From the NCBI GenBank assembly GCA_027622115.1, contig JAQBZS010000467.1:1-6197 (forward strand): a stretch of DNA of 6,197 bases, written 5' to 3'. The DNA comes from Planctomycetota bacterium (GTDB taxonomy: Bacteria > Planctomycetota > Planctomycetia > Planctomycetales > Planctomycetaceae). A program made the translations under genes and the position numbers. Every line of letters begins with the position of its first letter. The first letter of the stretch is position 1. Below, piece by piece: positions 1-5,841 of the stretch. A model generated the notes under the pieces. The model was not told where the DNA came from. It saw only the letters and a program-made list of their open reading frames with translations, and searched no databases.

Positions 1-1
1 G

Positions 2-223
2 GGGGGGTTGGCAGAACAGTCTTTGCGAGAAGCCGCTCGCCAAAGCGGTGGATGTTTCTACCGCGAGGAAGACCTGCACGAGCTTCCCGATCAGATCGAA
101 TCTCGACAGGTCCAGTACACCATGCACGCGGAAACACTGTTATGGAATCCGCTCATGCTGATTCTGTTTGTCGGTTTGGTCACGGCCGAATGGTTGCTGC
201 GGCGGCTTTCCAATCTGAGTTAG
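2..223 (+). CDS. C-terminal end of a Bat-type (vWA/glutamine-amidotransferase-like) membrane protein, 5' partial
   Basis: Only the last 73 or so residues are present; the frame is open to the left edge, so the TTG at 8 is probably an internal Leu codon and not the start. The visible part has a short soluble stretch (SLREAARQSGG, then a Glu/Asp-rich segment) that resembles the end of an alpha/beta domain. It is followed by one hydrophobic segment (LMLILFVGLVTAEWLL, about 25 residues from the end) and a short basic tail. A final membrane helix ending in an AEWLLRR-like motif just before the stop is typical of planctomycete proteins encoded after MoxR and DUF58 genes, which carry von Willebrand A or class-I glutamine-amidotransferase-like domains in the exported part. 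That assignment rests on the tail and on the next gene; no catalytic or MIDAS residues are visible here. The stop lies one base before the next ATG, so the two genes are very probably translationally coupled. Confidence 0.75.
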   Translation, partial: GGLAEQSLREAARQSGGCFYREEDLHELPDQIESRQVQYTMHAETLLWNPLMLILFVGLVTAEWLLRRLSNLS

Positions 224-224
224 A

Positions 225-2105
225 ATGAAAGCAAACATGCCAACATCGCAATTGCCCAAGACGATTCGCCGACAACTCGCACGGCTTCGCTGCCGTGAGC
301 GAACGCTACGACTCTGCTGGGGCGCGGCTCGCTGGCTGGCGATCGTCTCGACCGTGTTGGCGTTGGCGTGTCTTATGGATTGGACAATCGATCGCTTGCA
401 AGACACGCCGTGGGGCTTGCGAGCATCGGCGTTTTTTGTTCAAGCCGTCTTGTGGACAGCGTTAGGATGGCTGCTCGTGATTCGGCCTCTGGTTGCGCGC
501 TTGTCCGACCGCTATCTGGCGCTGCGCGTGGAAGACAGGATGCCAAAGTTGGATCATCGGCTGATCACCGCCGTGGAATTGAATCACCCCGAGGCGAGGA
601 TCGGCCTCATGTCGCCGGCGCTGATTGACGCGGTCACCGGGCAAGCCGAGTCCGTTGTGTCGACCACCGACCTTGCTAAGGTGATGAATGACCGCCGGCT
701 CCGCTGGAGCATGACAACGATCGGACCGTGCTTGTTACTCTGGGTCGTGCTGTTTGCCGTTGCGCCCGTCACGACCCGATGTCTCTTGGCACGGCAATTG
801 TTGGCCGATTGCCCGTTACCACGAGCGTACTCCATCGAGGCGCTGACGCCCGAAACGGTCCGGCCGATGGGCGAAGAGGTGGTGCTGCGATTCCGCGTCC
901 GGGGACCGCGGTTCCACGAGGGCATGGAAGGCCACGTTTTGGTCGAGGGTCCACAAGTCGGATCGAATCGCTATCGCTTGGTGGCCGAAAACCTCTCCAC
1001 CGACAGGGAAGGAGTCTTTCTGGTCCACGTACCGCCGGTCGACGGCGACTTCGAGTATACTGCCTACCTGGGCGACGGTCGAACACACCGACCGGGCAAA
1101 GTTCACTTCGAACCGCGACCGGAGATTGTCGACCAACGCGTGTGGGTGCAAATGCCCGTCTATTGCGGCGTGCGTCCCGACGGTCGGCCGTATGAGGAAG
1201 AGCAGCCTCGCGGCAATATCACGGGGCTCCGGGGGGCAACGGCTCGATTGACCGTGCGATTCCAGAAACCGGTGGTTCGGGCTCGTGTGCAGTTCATTAA
1301 CGCAAGACATCACCCGACTCGGCCGGTAAGGGAAATCAACCTGTCGATCGATAAGGTCGCGACGCACCTGGAAGCGACGTTCGAACTGCGCCCCGGTGAA
1401 ACCGACTACCAAGTGACGGCCGAAGACAAGTATGGTTTCGGCAACTTCGATCCGCCACGACGAAGCATTCGCGTCATCCCCGAGGATCCGCCGGTTGTGG
1501 TCCTACTTCCCGAACGGTTTCTCGAGGCTGGGGATGACGGCGACCTCGGCGATTTCGACGTCACCGGAATGCCCGTGCCGCTGGGAAAACGCTTTCGCAT
1601 TGCCTATCGTTGTGCCGGTCGATGGGGGTTGGGGCGGGCCGAAATTCGGTATCGGGTGAACGATGGCGTCTGGCAGTCGCGACCACTGGTTGAAGTCGAC
1701 GCTTCGTCTGCACAAGACGAATTCGACCCGCAGCGAGGGGCATTCGTTCATAGCGGATCGGCCGACCAGATCGAGTTTTTCGCGACACCTTGGGACGCCC
1801 CGGAGCAATACCCTGGTCGAACCAGCGGCGGCGGGCGTTTCGATTTCCGCACGGACCGTTTGCACGACCTGAAAACCGGCGACCGCATCGAGTTTTTCAT
1901 CGAAATGCGCGGGGCGAACCCGAATTCCGCATCGGCGTCGGGCCGCTCGGAAACTCGCACCAAGACCATCGTGAGCGAGGCTGACTTCTTGGACTGGGTC
2001 TCGCAAGCGATTCAAGAGGAAATCCGGCTTCGCGAACTGGAAATCCGCCAGCGGGCCGTATTCCACCAGCCTGACGGCAAGCCCGCGGACAAACGCCCAG
2101 GATAG
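225..2105 (+). CDS. DUF4175-like membrane protein with large extracytoplasmic beta-rich region
   Basis: The protein has 626 residues. After a basic N-terminus there are two membrane segments (about 35-55 and 66-87), a cytoplasmic loop (about 90-160) containing RMPKLDHRLITAVEL, and a third membrane segment (about 165-183). Residues 185-585 form an exported region with beta-strand-like periodicity, probably several Ig-like modules. It includes VWVQMPVYCGV (306-316) followed by GNITGLRGA (330-338), and YQVTAEDKYG (395-404) followed by IPEDPPVV, the pattern seen in DUF4175-like planctomycete proteins. The end (586-611, ADFLDW then EEIRLRELEIRQR) looks like the start of a coiled coil that stops abruptly at a Lys/Pro-rich tail. 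Family members that I recall are often longer, with an extended coiled coil after this point; here the coiled coil is in the next gene. The start at 225 has no Shine-Dalgarno sequence but follows the previous stop by one base, fitting translational reinitiation; ATG 237 is an alternative. Biochemical function is unknown; an envelope scaffold role next to Bat-type proteins is inferred. Confidence 0.85.
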   Translation: MKANMPTSQLPKTIRRQLARLRCRERTLRLCWGAARWLAIVSTVLALACLMDWTIDRLQDTPWGLRASAFFVQAVLWTALGWLLVIRPLVARLSDRYLALRVEDRMPKLDHRLITAVELNHPEARIGLMSPALIDAVTGQAESVVSTTDLAKVMNDRRLRWSMTTIGPCLLLWVVLFAVAPVTTRCLLARQLLADCPLPRAYSIEALTPETVRPMGEEVVLRFRVRGPRFHEGMEGHVLVEGPQVGSNRYRLVAENLSTDREGVFLVHVPPVDGDFEYTAYLGDGRTHRPGKVHFEPRPEIVDQRVWVQMPVYCGVRPDGRPYEEEQPRGNITGLRGATARLTVRFQKPVVRARVQFINARHHPTRPVREINLSIDKVATHLEATFELRPGETDYQVTAEDKYGFGNFDPPRRSIRVIPEDPPVVVLLPERFLEAGDDGDLGDFDVTGMPVPLGKRFRIAYRCAGRWGLGRAEIRYRVNDGVWQSRPLVEVDASSAQDEFDPQRGAFVHSGSADQIEFFATPWDAPEQYPGRTSGGGRFDFRTDRLHDLKTGDRIEFFIEMRGANPNSASASGRSETRTKTIVSEADFLDWVSQAIQEEIRLRELEIRQRAVFHQPDGKPADKRPG

Positions 2106-2116
2106 CCGAAACCCAT

Positions 2117-2121
2117 GGGAG
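2117..2121 (+). promoter_or_regulatory. Ribosome binding site for the coiled-coil gene
   Basis: GGGAG lies 7 bases before the ATG at 2129, inside the 23-base gap after the previous stop. It supports ATG 2129 as the start. No promoter-like sequence fits in this gap, so the gene is probably transcribed with its upstream neighbours. Confidence 0.6.
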
Positions 2122-2128
2122 CTTTAGC

Positions 2129-3286
2129 ATGATCACATTCGAACACCAATGCGGCCTGTTTTCGATCGCTGCGGTGGCGGCGGTTTGGGCGGTTGCGTCC
2201 GACGGCGCGGAACCGAATACGACGCTTACTCGGCAGGCGGCGCAACAGGATCGGGTCCGGAAAGAGACGGTATGGCTCTCCCGCCGCGCCACGACGATGT
2301 TGCGCGTGCTGCGTTATTACGACACCGGCGGGACCGGCCGGCGACATGTCCTGGGCGACGTGGCAAACACGTTGGACGACGTCCACCGGCGGCAGATGCG
2401 TCAGGTTGTCGACCATTTTGAACTCGCGGCGTCGGACGGCACGAAGGCCGCAACCGAAGTCGAGATGGCACTGGCCAAACACCGCGAGATATTGACGACC
2501 CTACAGAAACTCCGCGCCCGCTACGACGCCGTGCAGACACGTAAACAAGAGAAACCCGAACAAGAACGTATCGCATCCGAACTGGCTCAAGCTGCCTCGG
2601 ATTTGCGCCAGGCTCTGGAGCATACGGAACAGGCGGCCCAGCAGGCCCGGCAGGCAGCGTCGGCCGCCGAGCAGCAGCAGCCCGACAATGCCAGTCAGGC
2701 AATCGGCCAGTCGCAGCAATCGACGCAGGCTGCCCAATCGGCCCTTCAGCAGGCGGCGGAAAACGCGCCACAACAGGTGCAAGAAAACCTTGGCAAGGCC
2801 GCGCAGAATCTGAATGAGGCCGAAAAGCAACTTGCACAATCCAATCCGGCCGAGGCCGGAAAGTCGCAACAACGGGCGGCGTCCCAGATCCGTTCGGCCC
2901 TGCAATCGCTCGAAGCGATGGCCGCCGAAGCCGCCCAGGCTGCTGAGGCCGCCGGCTCGCCAAATCCATCCCAGAATCCCCCGCAGCAACCCGGCGCCCA
3001 GGGTAACCAACCGGGTGTCGGTCAAGACATTCAACCGGGTATCGGTCAAGGCAAGTCTCAGGCCGAGAGCGTTCGGGCCGTCGACCCGCACCTGAATGAT
3101 GCGGCCAGTCGGCAGAACGATAAGAAAGGAAAGGAGTCTTACGTAGACTTGCCGCCGCGACAACGGGAATTGATCCGCCAGATGCAGCGAGCACAAACGC
3201 CGCCCGAGTATATCCCGATGATCCGCCAATATAATGCGAACGTGGCCAGCGGAAAACCGGCAACGGCACTGCCGCCGAACGAGTAA
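2129..3286 (+). CDS. Secreted Ala/Gln-rich coiled-coil protein of the Bat-type operon
   Basis: The protein has 385 residues. Residues 10-23 are hydrophobic and are followed by small residues (VAS, DGA), which suggests a signal peptide cleaved around 23-27, although the N-terminus has an acidic residue (MITFEHQ) instead of a clear basic patch. Residues 28-130 are charged and helical. Residues 140-275 are extremely rich in Ala, Gln and Glu with heptad-like spacing, predicting a long coiled coil. Residues 275-310 are a Pro/Gly/Gln linker containing a short tandem repeat. The C-terminus has a conserved-looking motif, YVDLPPRQRELIRQMQ (338-353), followed by PPEYIPMIRQY (358-368). Comparable endings (LPprqRE, then PpEYe..I..YY) occur in planctomycete and verrucomicrobial coiled-coil proteins encoded beside DUF4175-like genes; here the usual second Tyr is Asn369. 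It probably works with the preceding membrane protein, whose own coiled coil ends early. No enzymatic motif is visible. Confidence 0.82.
   Translation: MITFEHQCGLFSIAAVAAVWAVASDGAEPNTTLTRQAAQQDRVRKETVWLSRRATTMLRVLRYYDTGGTGRRHVLGDVANTLDDVHRRQMRQVVDHFELAASDGTKAATEVEMALAKHREILTTLQKLRARYDAVQTRKQEKPEQERIASELAQAASDLRQALEHTEQAAQQARQAASAAEQQQPDNASQAIGQSQQSTQAAQSALQQAAENAPQQVQENLGKAAQNLNEAEKQLAQSNPAEAGKSQQRAASQIRSALQSLEAMAAEAAQAAEAAGSPNPSQNPPQQPGAQGNQPGVGQDIQPGIGQGKSQAESVRAVDPHLNDAASRQNDKKGKESYVDLPPRQRELIRQMQRAQTPPEYIPMIRQYNANVASGKPATALPPNE
3008..3055 (+). repeat. Two-copy 24-base in-frame tandem repeat
   Basis: The unit CAACCGGGTGTCGGTCAAGA at 3008 recurs at 3032 as CAACCGGGTATCGGTCAAGG, giving a 24-base period (8 codons). 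The encoded units are QPGVGQDI and QPGIGQGK. It lies in the Pro/Gly/Gln linker of the coiled-coil protein and keeps the frame, so copy-number change would only alter linker length. Confidence 0.8.
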
Positions 3287-3292
3287 GAAGGG
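3287..3292 (+). promoter_or_regulatory. Ribosome binding site that decides the start of the toroid gene
   Basis: GAAGGG begins directly after the TAA at 3284-3286 and lies 7 bases before the ATG at 3300. The ATG at 3234 is in the same frame but would add 22 Arg/Lys-rich residues before the signal peptide and would overlap the previous gene. The 3300 start gives a standard signal peptide and is preferred. Confidence 0.7.
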
Positions 3293-3299
3293 TCTCCGG

Positions 3300-4421
3300 A
3301 TGAAACTTTCGATCATGTGGAGGAAGCCGATTCCAGCGGCCGCCGTTGGGCTGGTCTGCCTGATCGTTGTTGGAAATGTCCGAGCAGCCCAGCACGAAAA
3401 CACGTCATCTGACGACGGCAAGGTCCGAATGAGCCGCCAGTGTGAAGATGCCACGAAAAAGGCGCTTAAGTGGTTGGCCGGCAAACAAAACACCGACGGT
3501 TCCTGGAGCACCGAAAAGTATCAACAAAACACAGCCATCACGGCGTTTGCCCTCTTGGCGTTCATGTCGCAGGGGCATTTGCCGGGGCAAGGGGAATATG
3601 GCCCGGAGGTCTACAAGGGAAGTCGATTCCTCGTCGGCGCGGCCCGCGACGACGGATACCTCATCGGGCCGCGGGGCGGCAACATGTACTGTCATGGAAT
3701 GGCCACGCTTGCCCTGGCCGAATTGTGGGGTATGACGGGAGACAAGGAGCTTCGTCCTGCCTTGAAGAAAGCCGTCGATCTGATCGTCGGCTGCCAAAAC
3801 CCGCAAGGTGGATGGCGTTACGATCCGGTCCCCCACGATGCAGACATCTCAGTGACGATCATGCAGGTGATCGCCCTGCGAGCCGCGAAAAACAGCGGAA
3901 TCTCCGTGCCGAGCAAGACGCTTCAACGAGCCATCGCCTACATCAAGAGCCTATACCACCAGCCCACAGGCGGTTTCGGCTACCAGCGCGGCACCGATTC
4001 CCCCGGTTTCGCCCGATCAGCCGCAGGGGTCTGCGTTCTCCAGTTCTGCGGCGAGTACGACGCCAAGGAAATCGACAAGGCAGTGGCGTTCCTGAAAAGC
4101 AACCTCAACGACCGGGACAGGCCACTCGTGGTGATGATGCCGGTCGGACCGAACCGGCCCCGAGTTCGCGTTGAAATCCCAATCAATCGCCAACACTTTT
4201 GGTACGGTCACTACTACGCCGCCCATGCCATGCACCAAGTGGGCGGGAAAGACTGGGAAGACTGGTATGCAAGAGTCTCGAAGCTGCTCTTGAAAAAACA
4301 ATTACCCGACGGTTCGTGGAACTGGGCGGATCAGGAAAACGTCGGCCCGGAATACCAGACAGCGATCGCAGTAATCGTCTTGTCCATTCCTGCGAACTAT
4401 GTACCGATTTTCGAGAAATAG
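3300..4421 (+). CDS. Secreted prenyltransferase/squalene-oxidase repeat (alpha-alpha toroid) protein
   Basis: From ATG 3300 the protein has 373 residues. Residues 1-30 form a signal peptide: basic MWRKP, hydrophobic AAAVGLVCLIVVG, and cleavage near NVRAA. The rest carries helix-rich repeats with QW-like Gly-aromatic turns: QNTDGSW (63-69), CQNPQGGWRY (165-174), QPTGGFGY (221-228) and KQLPDGSW (333-340). Between them are helices such as YCHGMATLALAEL (130-142) and HYYAAHAMH (304-312). This is the pattern of the terpene-cyclase/prenyltransferase toroid superfamily. Full squalene-hopene cyclases are about 630-700 residues and use a DXDD acid motif; this protein is much shorter and has only HDADISVT (179-186), so cyclase activity is not supported. 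Planctomycetes encode many such exported proteins of unknown function. Five Cys residues lie in the mature part (48, 131, 165, 245, 250). The position between the coiled-coil and zinc-ribbon genes suggests a role in the same envelope module, possibly binding a lipid or peptide ligand (inference). Confidence 0.88.
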   Translation: MKLSIMWRKPIPAAAVGLVCLIVVGNVRAAQHENTSSDDGKVRMSRQCEDATKKALKWLAGKQNTDGSWSTEKYQQNTAITAFALLAFMSQGHLPGQGEYGPEVYKGSRFLVGAARDDGYLIGPRGGNMYCHGMATLALAELWGMTGDKELRPALKKAVDLIVGCQNPQGGWRYDPVPHDADISVTIMQVIALRAAKNSGISVPSKTLQRAIAYIKSLYHQPTGGFGYQRGTDSPGFARSAAGVCVLQFCGEYDAKEIDKAVAFLKSNLNDRDRPLVVMMPVGPNRPRVRVEIPINRQHFWYGHYYAAHAMHQVGGKDWEDWYARVSKLLLKKQLPDGSWNWADQENVGPEYQTAIAVIVLSIPANYVPIFEK

Positions 4422-4428
4422 AACCGAG

Positions 4429-4435
4429 TAAGGAG
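4429..4435 (+). promoter_or_regulatory. Strong ribosome binding site for the zinc-ribbon gene
   Basis: TAAGGAG ends 7 bases before the ATG at 4443, within the 21-base gap after the toroid gene. It is the best Shine-Dalgarno match in the window and fixes the start, which places the zinc-ribbon motif at the very N-terminus. Confidence 0.7.
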
Positions 4436-4442
4436 TCACATC

Positions 4443-5639
4443 ATGGCCCAAGTTCGATGTCCGTCATGCAACTCGCCCTTGACACAAGAAGAAAGCCGGT
4501 CCGCCGCCAATTGCCCGGTCTGCGGGAAGTCGCTTTCCGATTCCGCGGGTTCGACCGGTTCCGGCAGCGCTGCGACAGCACCCGGTACAAGCAATGCACC
4601 ATCCACCTCCGTGCGGAGCGCTTCGCAAAAACACTGGGTCGTCGTGGCCGTAGTGCTGTTGCTGGTCGTTGGTATTGCCGGGATGTATGCAGGCGGATTT
4701 CTCTCACCGAAACAGAATCCCGATGAACAAGCCGTCGCCAATTCCGACCAAAACAAGAACGAAGAGAACAAGAACAATGACGCCGGCAAATCGTCCCCGG
4801 AAAAACCAGCGGATAAATCCTCGGACGATTCTGAGACGAACGTACCGGCGGCTTCTGACAAACCGGCGGACCAACCCGATGAGCCCGGCGTCCAACCTGT
4901 CGATCCACCGGCCCAGCCAACAGTTCCACCATCTGAGCCAACCGACGAACCTACTGAGTCGATCAAGCTCCCGGCCCAGCCGACCGATCAACCCGTGAAT
5001 CAACCAACCGGACCGTTCAACGAATCGGTCGAGCCAACTGAGCCACAAACCGGGCCGACCGACCTGGCGACCGATAAACCGAAGAACACTCCTGAAGAAG
5101 AACCGGCAGGGATCGCCATCGATGCGCCCGACGGCGAATACAACGCCGAATCGTTGAACGAAGGCGACTTCGTCCGTCTCCACGGAAAGGTGAAAACCCT
5201 CAAACTCTCGTCCGTCAACGGCCGATCGGCGCTGGACGCTTCTGGATTGGAGGCCAAAGAGATTCAAGTCGAGAGCATCAACGCGGAAGCGACGGTCGTC
5301 CTCAACGCCCCCGGTGGATTGGTCGAGATCAAGAGCGGTATCAACGGTCAGGCCCGAGTATTCATCAATGCCGCCGGTGGAAAAGTCGTTTTTTTGAACG
5401 GCTGCCCGATCACCGGCAATTGTGAAGTGACGATTTCCGCCCGGGAGGTCGACTTCGGAGCCGTCCTCGGTTCGAACAAGGTCAAGGTTGTTTTTAGCAA
5501 GGGAGGCAAACTCCGCTTTACCAAAATGACCGGTTCGAGTTACATCCACTACAAGCGAGCCGACCCCAAAGATCCCCCGCCGACGATCGAGGCGGGGACC
5601 CTCGTTGAGTCATCCGAATGTAAAGAGGTGGATTGGTAG
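4443..5639 (+). CDS. Zinc-ribbon, single-membrane-span protein with Pro/Thr-rich linker and beta-solenoid-like C-terminal domain
   Basis: The protein has 398 residues. Residues 6-27 form a double-CxxC zinc ribbon (CPSC at 6-9, CPVC at 24-27), presumably cytoplasmic. A Ser/Gly/Thr-rich spacer leads to one membrane segment (about 65-87). Residues 88-222 are a low-complexity linker, first Asn/Lys/Asp/Ser-rich, then with irregular repeats such as QPTDQPVNQPTGP and EPTDEPTES. Residues 223-398 form a globular domain of short beta strands: VRLHGKVKTLKLSSVNG, then LDASGLEAKEIQVESING-like turns, VVLNAPGGLVEIKSGING, VFINAAGGKVVFLNG. The repeated Asn-Gly/Gly-Gly turns about every 20 residues suggest a right-handed beta-solenoid, as in bactofilin- or DUF2807-like folds. 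That fold call is inferred from periodicity. Two Cys in NGCPITGNC could form a disulfide outside the membrane. The last gene of the series; its stop is 7 bases before a tRNA fragment, with no terminator between. Function unknown; the layout suggests an envelope protein with an intracellular zinc ribbon and an exported domain on a flexible stalk. Confidence 0.87.
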   Translation: MAQVRCPSCNSPLTQEESRSAANCPVCGKSLSDSAGSTGSGSAATAPGTSNAPSTSVRSASQKHWVVVAVVLLLVVGIAGMYAGGFLSPKQNPDEQAVANSDQNKNEENKNNDAGKSSPEKPADKSSDDSETNVPAASDKPADQPDEPGVQPVDPPAQPTVPPSEPTDEPTESIKLPAQPTDQPVNQPTGPFNESVEPTEPQTGPTDLATDKPKNTPEEEPAGIAIDAPDGEYNAESLNEGDFVRLHGKVKTLKLSSVNGRSALDASGLEAKEIQVESINAEATVVLNAPGGLVEIKSGINGQARVFINAAGGKVVFLNGCPITGNCEVTISAREVDFGAVLGSNKVKVVFSKGGKLRFTKMTGSSYIHYKRADPKDPPPTIEAGTLVESSECKEVDW

Positions 5640-5646
5640 GCGCTGA

Positions 5647-5671
5647 CCAGGTTCGATTCCTGGCTGGGGCA
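5647..5671 (+). pseudogene. Orphan tRNA 3' half (T arm, acceptor strand, discriminator)
   Basis: CCAGG (5647-5651), loop TTCGATT (5652-5658) and CCTGG (5659-5663) make a perfect 5-pair T arm with the invariant TTCGA start. It is followed by CTGGGGC (5664-5670), a plausible acceptor 3' strand, and A (5671) as discriminator. The matching 5' strand GCCCCAG is absent upstream, and no anticodon arm can be folded in the roughly 50 bases before it, which are the end of the zinc-ribbon gene. So only the 3' part of a tRNA is present; the amino acid cannot be told. It lies 11 bases before tRNA-Cys, the spacing expected in a tandem tRNA pair. It could be a deletion relic or an integration-site remnant. 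Confidence 0.6.
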
Positions 5672-5682
5672 CTTGGCAATTT

Positions 5683-5753
5683 GACGCTGGAGCCAGACGG
5701 CACGGCAACCGGCTGCAACCCGGTCGAAGTGGGTTCGACTCCCACCGGCGTGT
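5683..5753 (+). tRNA. tRNA-Cys (anticodon GCA)
   Basis: The 71 bases fold as a cloverleaf. The acceptor is GACGCTG (5683-5689) with CGGCGTG (5746-5752). The D arm is GCC (5692-5694) with GGC (5704-5706). The anticodon arm is ACCGG/CCGGT around loop CTGCAAC (5713-5719), with T33 before the anticodon GCA at 5715-5717. The variable loop is 4 bases, CGAA. The T arm is GTGGG/CCCAC around TTCGACT. The discriminator is T at 5753, the known identity element U73 of tRNA-Cys. Oddities: the first acceptor pair is G-G (1-72), pair 6-67 is a T-G wobble, position 8 is G instead of the usual T, and the D stem has only 3 pairs. CCA is not encoded. It is probably functional, but the 1-72 mismatch deserves notice. 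It may be cotranscribed with the operon upstream. Confidence 0.85.
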
Positions 5754-5765
5754 CTGACATGGAAG

Positions 5766-5812
5766 CCCGCGATGGCCGGCAGTTCGGCGTGTAACGGCCG
5801 GGCCGACGCGGG
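5766..5812 (+). terminator. Strong GC hairpin between tRNA-Cys and the convergent gene, possible terminator
   Basis: CCCGCG (5766-5771) pairs with CGCGGG (5807-5812). After a 2x2 internal loop, GGCC (5774-5777) pairs with GGCC (5801-5804), and GGC (5778-5780) can add three pairs past one bulged G. The hairpin lies 12 bases after the tRNA-Cys and before the minus-strand gene end at 5842, the right place for a terminator. There is no proper T tract after it on the plus strand (TGATTTC), so intrinsic termination is uncertain; it may instead be an RNA-processing stem. A smaller palindrome, TGGCC-TAATT-GGCCA (5838-5852), overlaps the stop of the minus-strand gene. Confidence 0.35.
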
Positions 5813-5841
5813 TGATTTCAAGGCTCTGTGGATGGCGTGGC

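Noticed and set aside
2115..2132. Five-codon mini-ORF ending in ATGA over the start of the coiled-coil gene, as a possible leader for coupling
   Set aside because: It arises from the ATG that overlaps the GGGAG site, has no ribosome binding site of its own, and a five-codon frame of this sort is expected by chance.
3234..3299. Upstream in-frame ATG at 3234 for the toroid gene
   Set aside because: It would add 22 Arg/Lys-rich residues before a good signal peptide and overlap the coiled-coil gene by 53 bases; the ribosome binding site at 3287-3292 points to ATG 3300.
2226..3511. Long minus-strand open frames (up to 389 codons) opposite the coiled-coil gene
   Set aside because: They are shadows of the GC-rich, Ala/Gln-biased plus-strand gene; the translations are Arg/Pro- or Leu/Arg-biased with no recognisable domain, and no promoter or ribosome binding site is visible.
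3469..4319. Reading the toroid protein as a genuine squalene-hopene cyclase
   Set aside because: It has a signal peptide, is about half the usual length and lacks the DXDD catalytic motif; only the repeat fold is supported.
4704..5549. 281-codon minus-strand open frame opposite the zinc-ribbon gene
   Set aside because: Its Arg/Gly/Leu/Phe repetition mirrors the Pro/Thr/Asp-rich linker on the plus strand; the plus-strand gene has a strong ribosome binding site and recognisable zinc-ribbon and membrane segments.
5598..5671. A complete tRNA running from the end of the zinc-ribbon gene into the T arm at 5647
   Set aside because: The candidate 5' acceptor strand at the right distance pairs in only about 4 of 7 positions, and the bases before the T arm form neither an anticodon stem nor a D stem.
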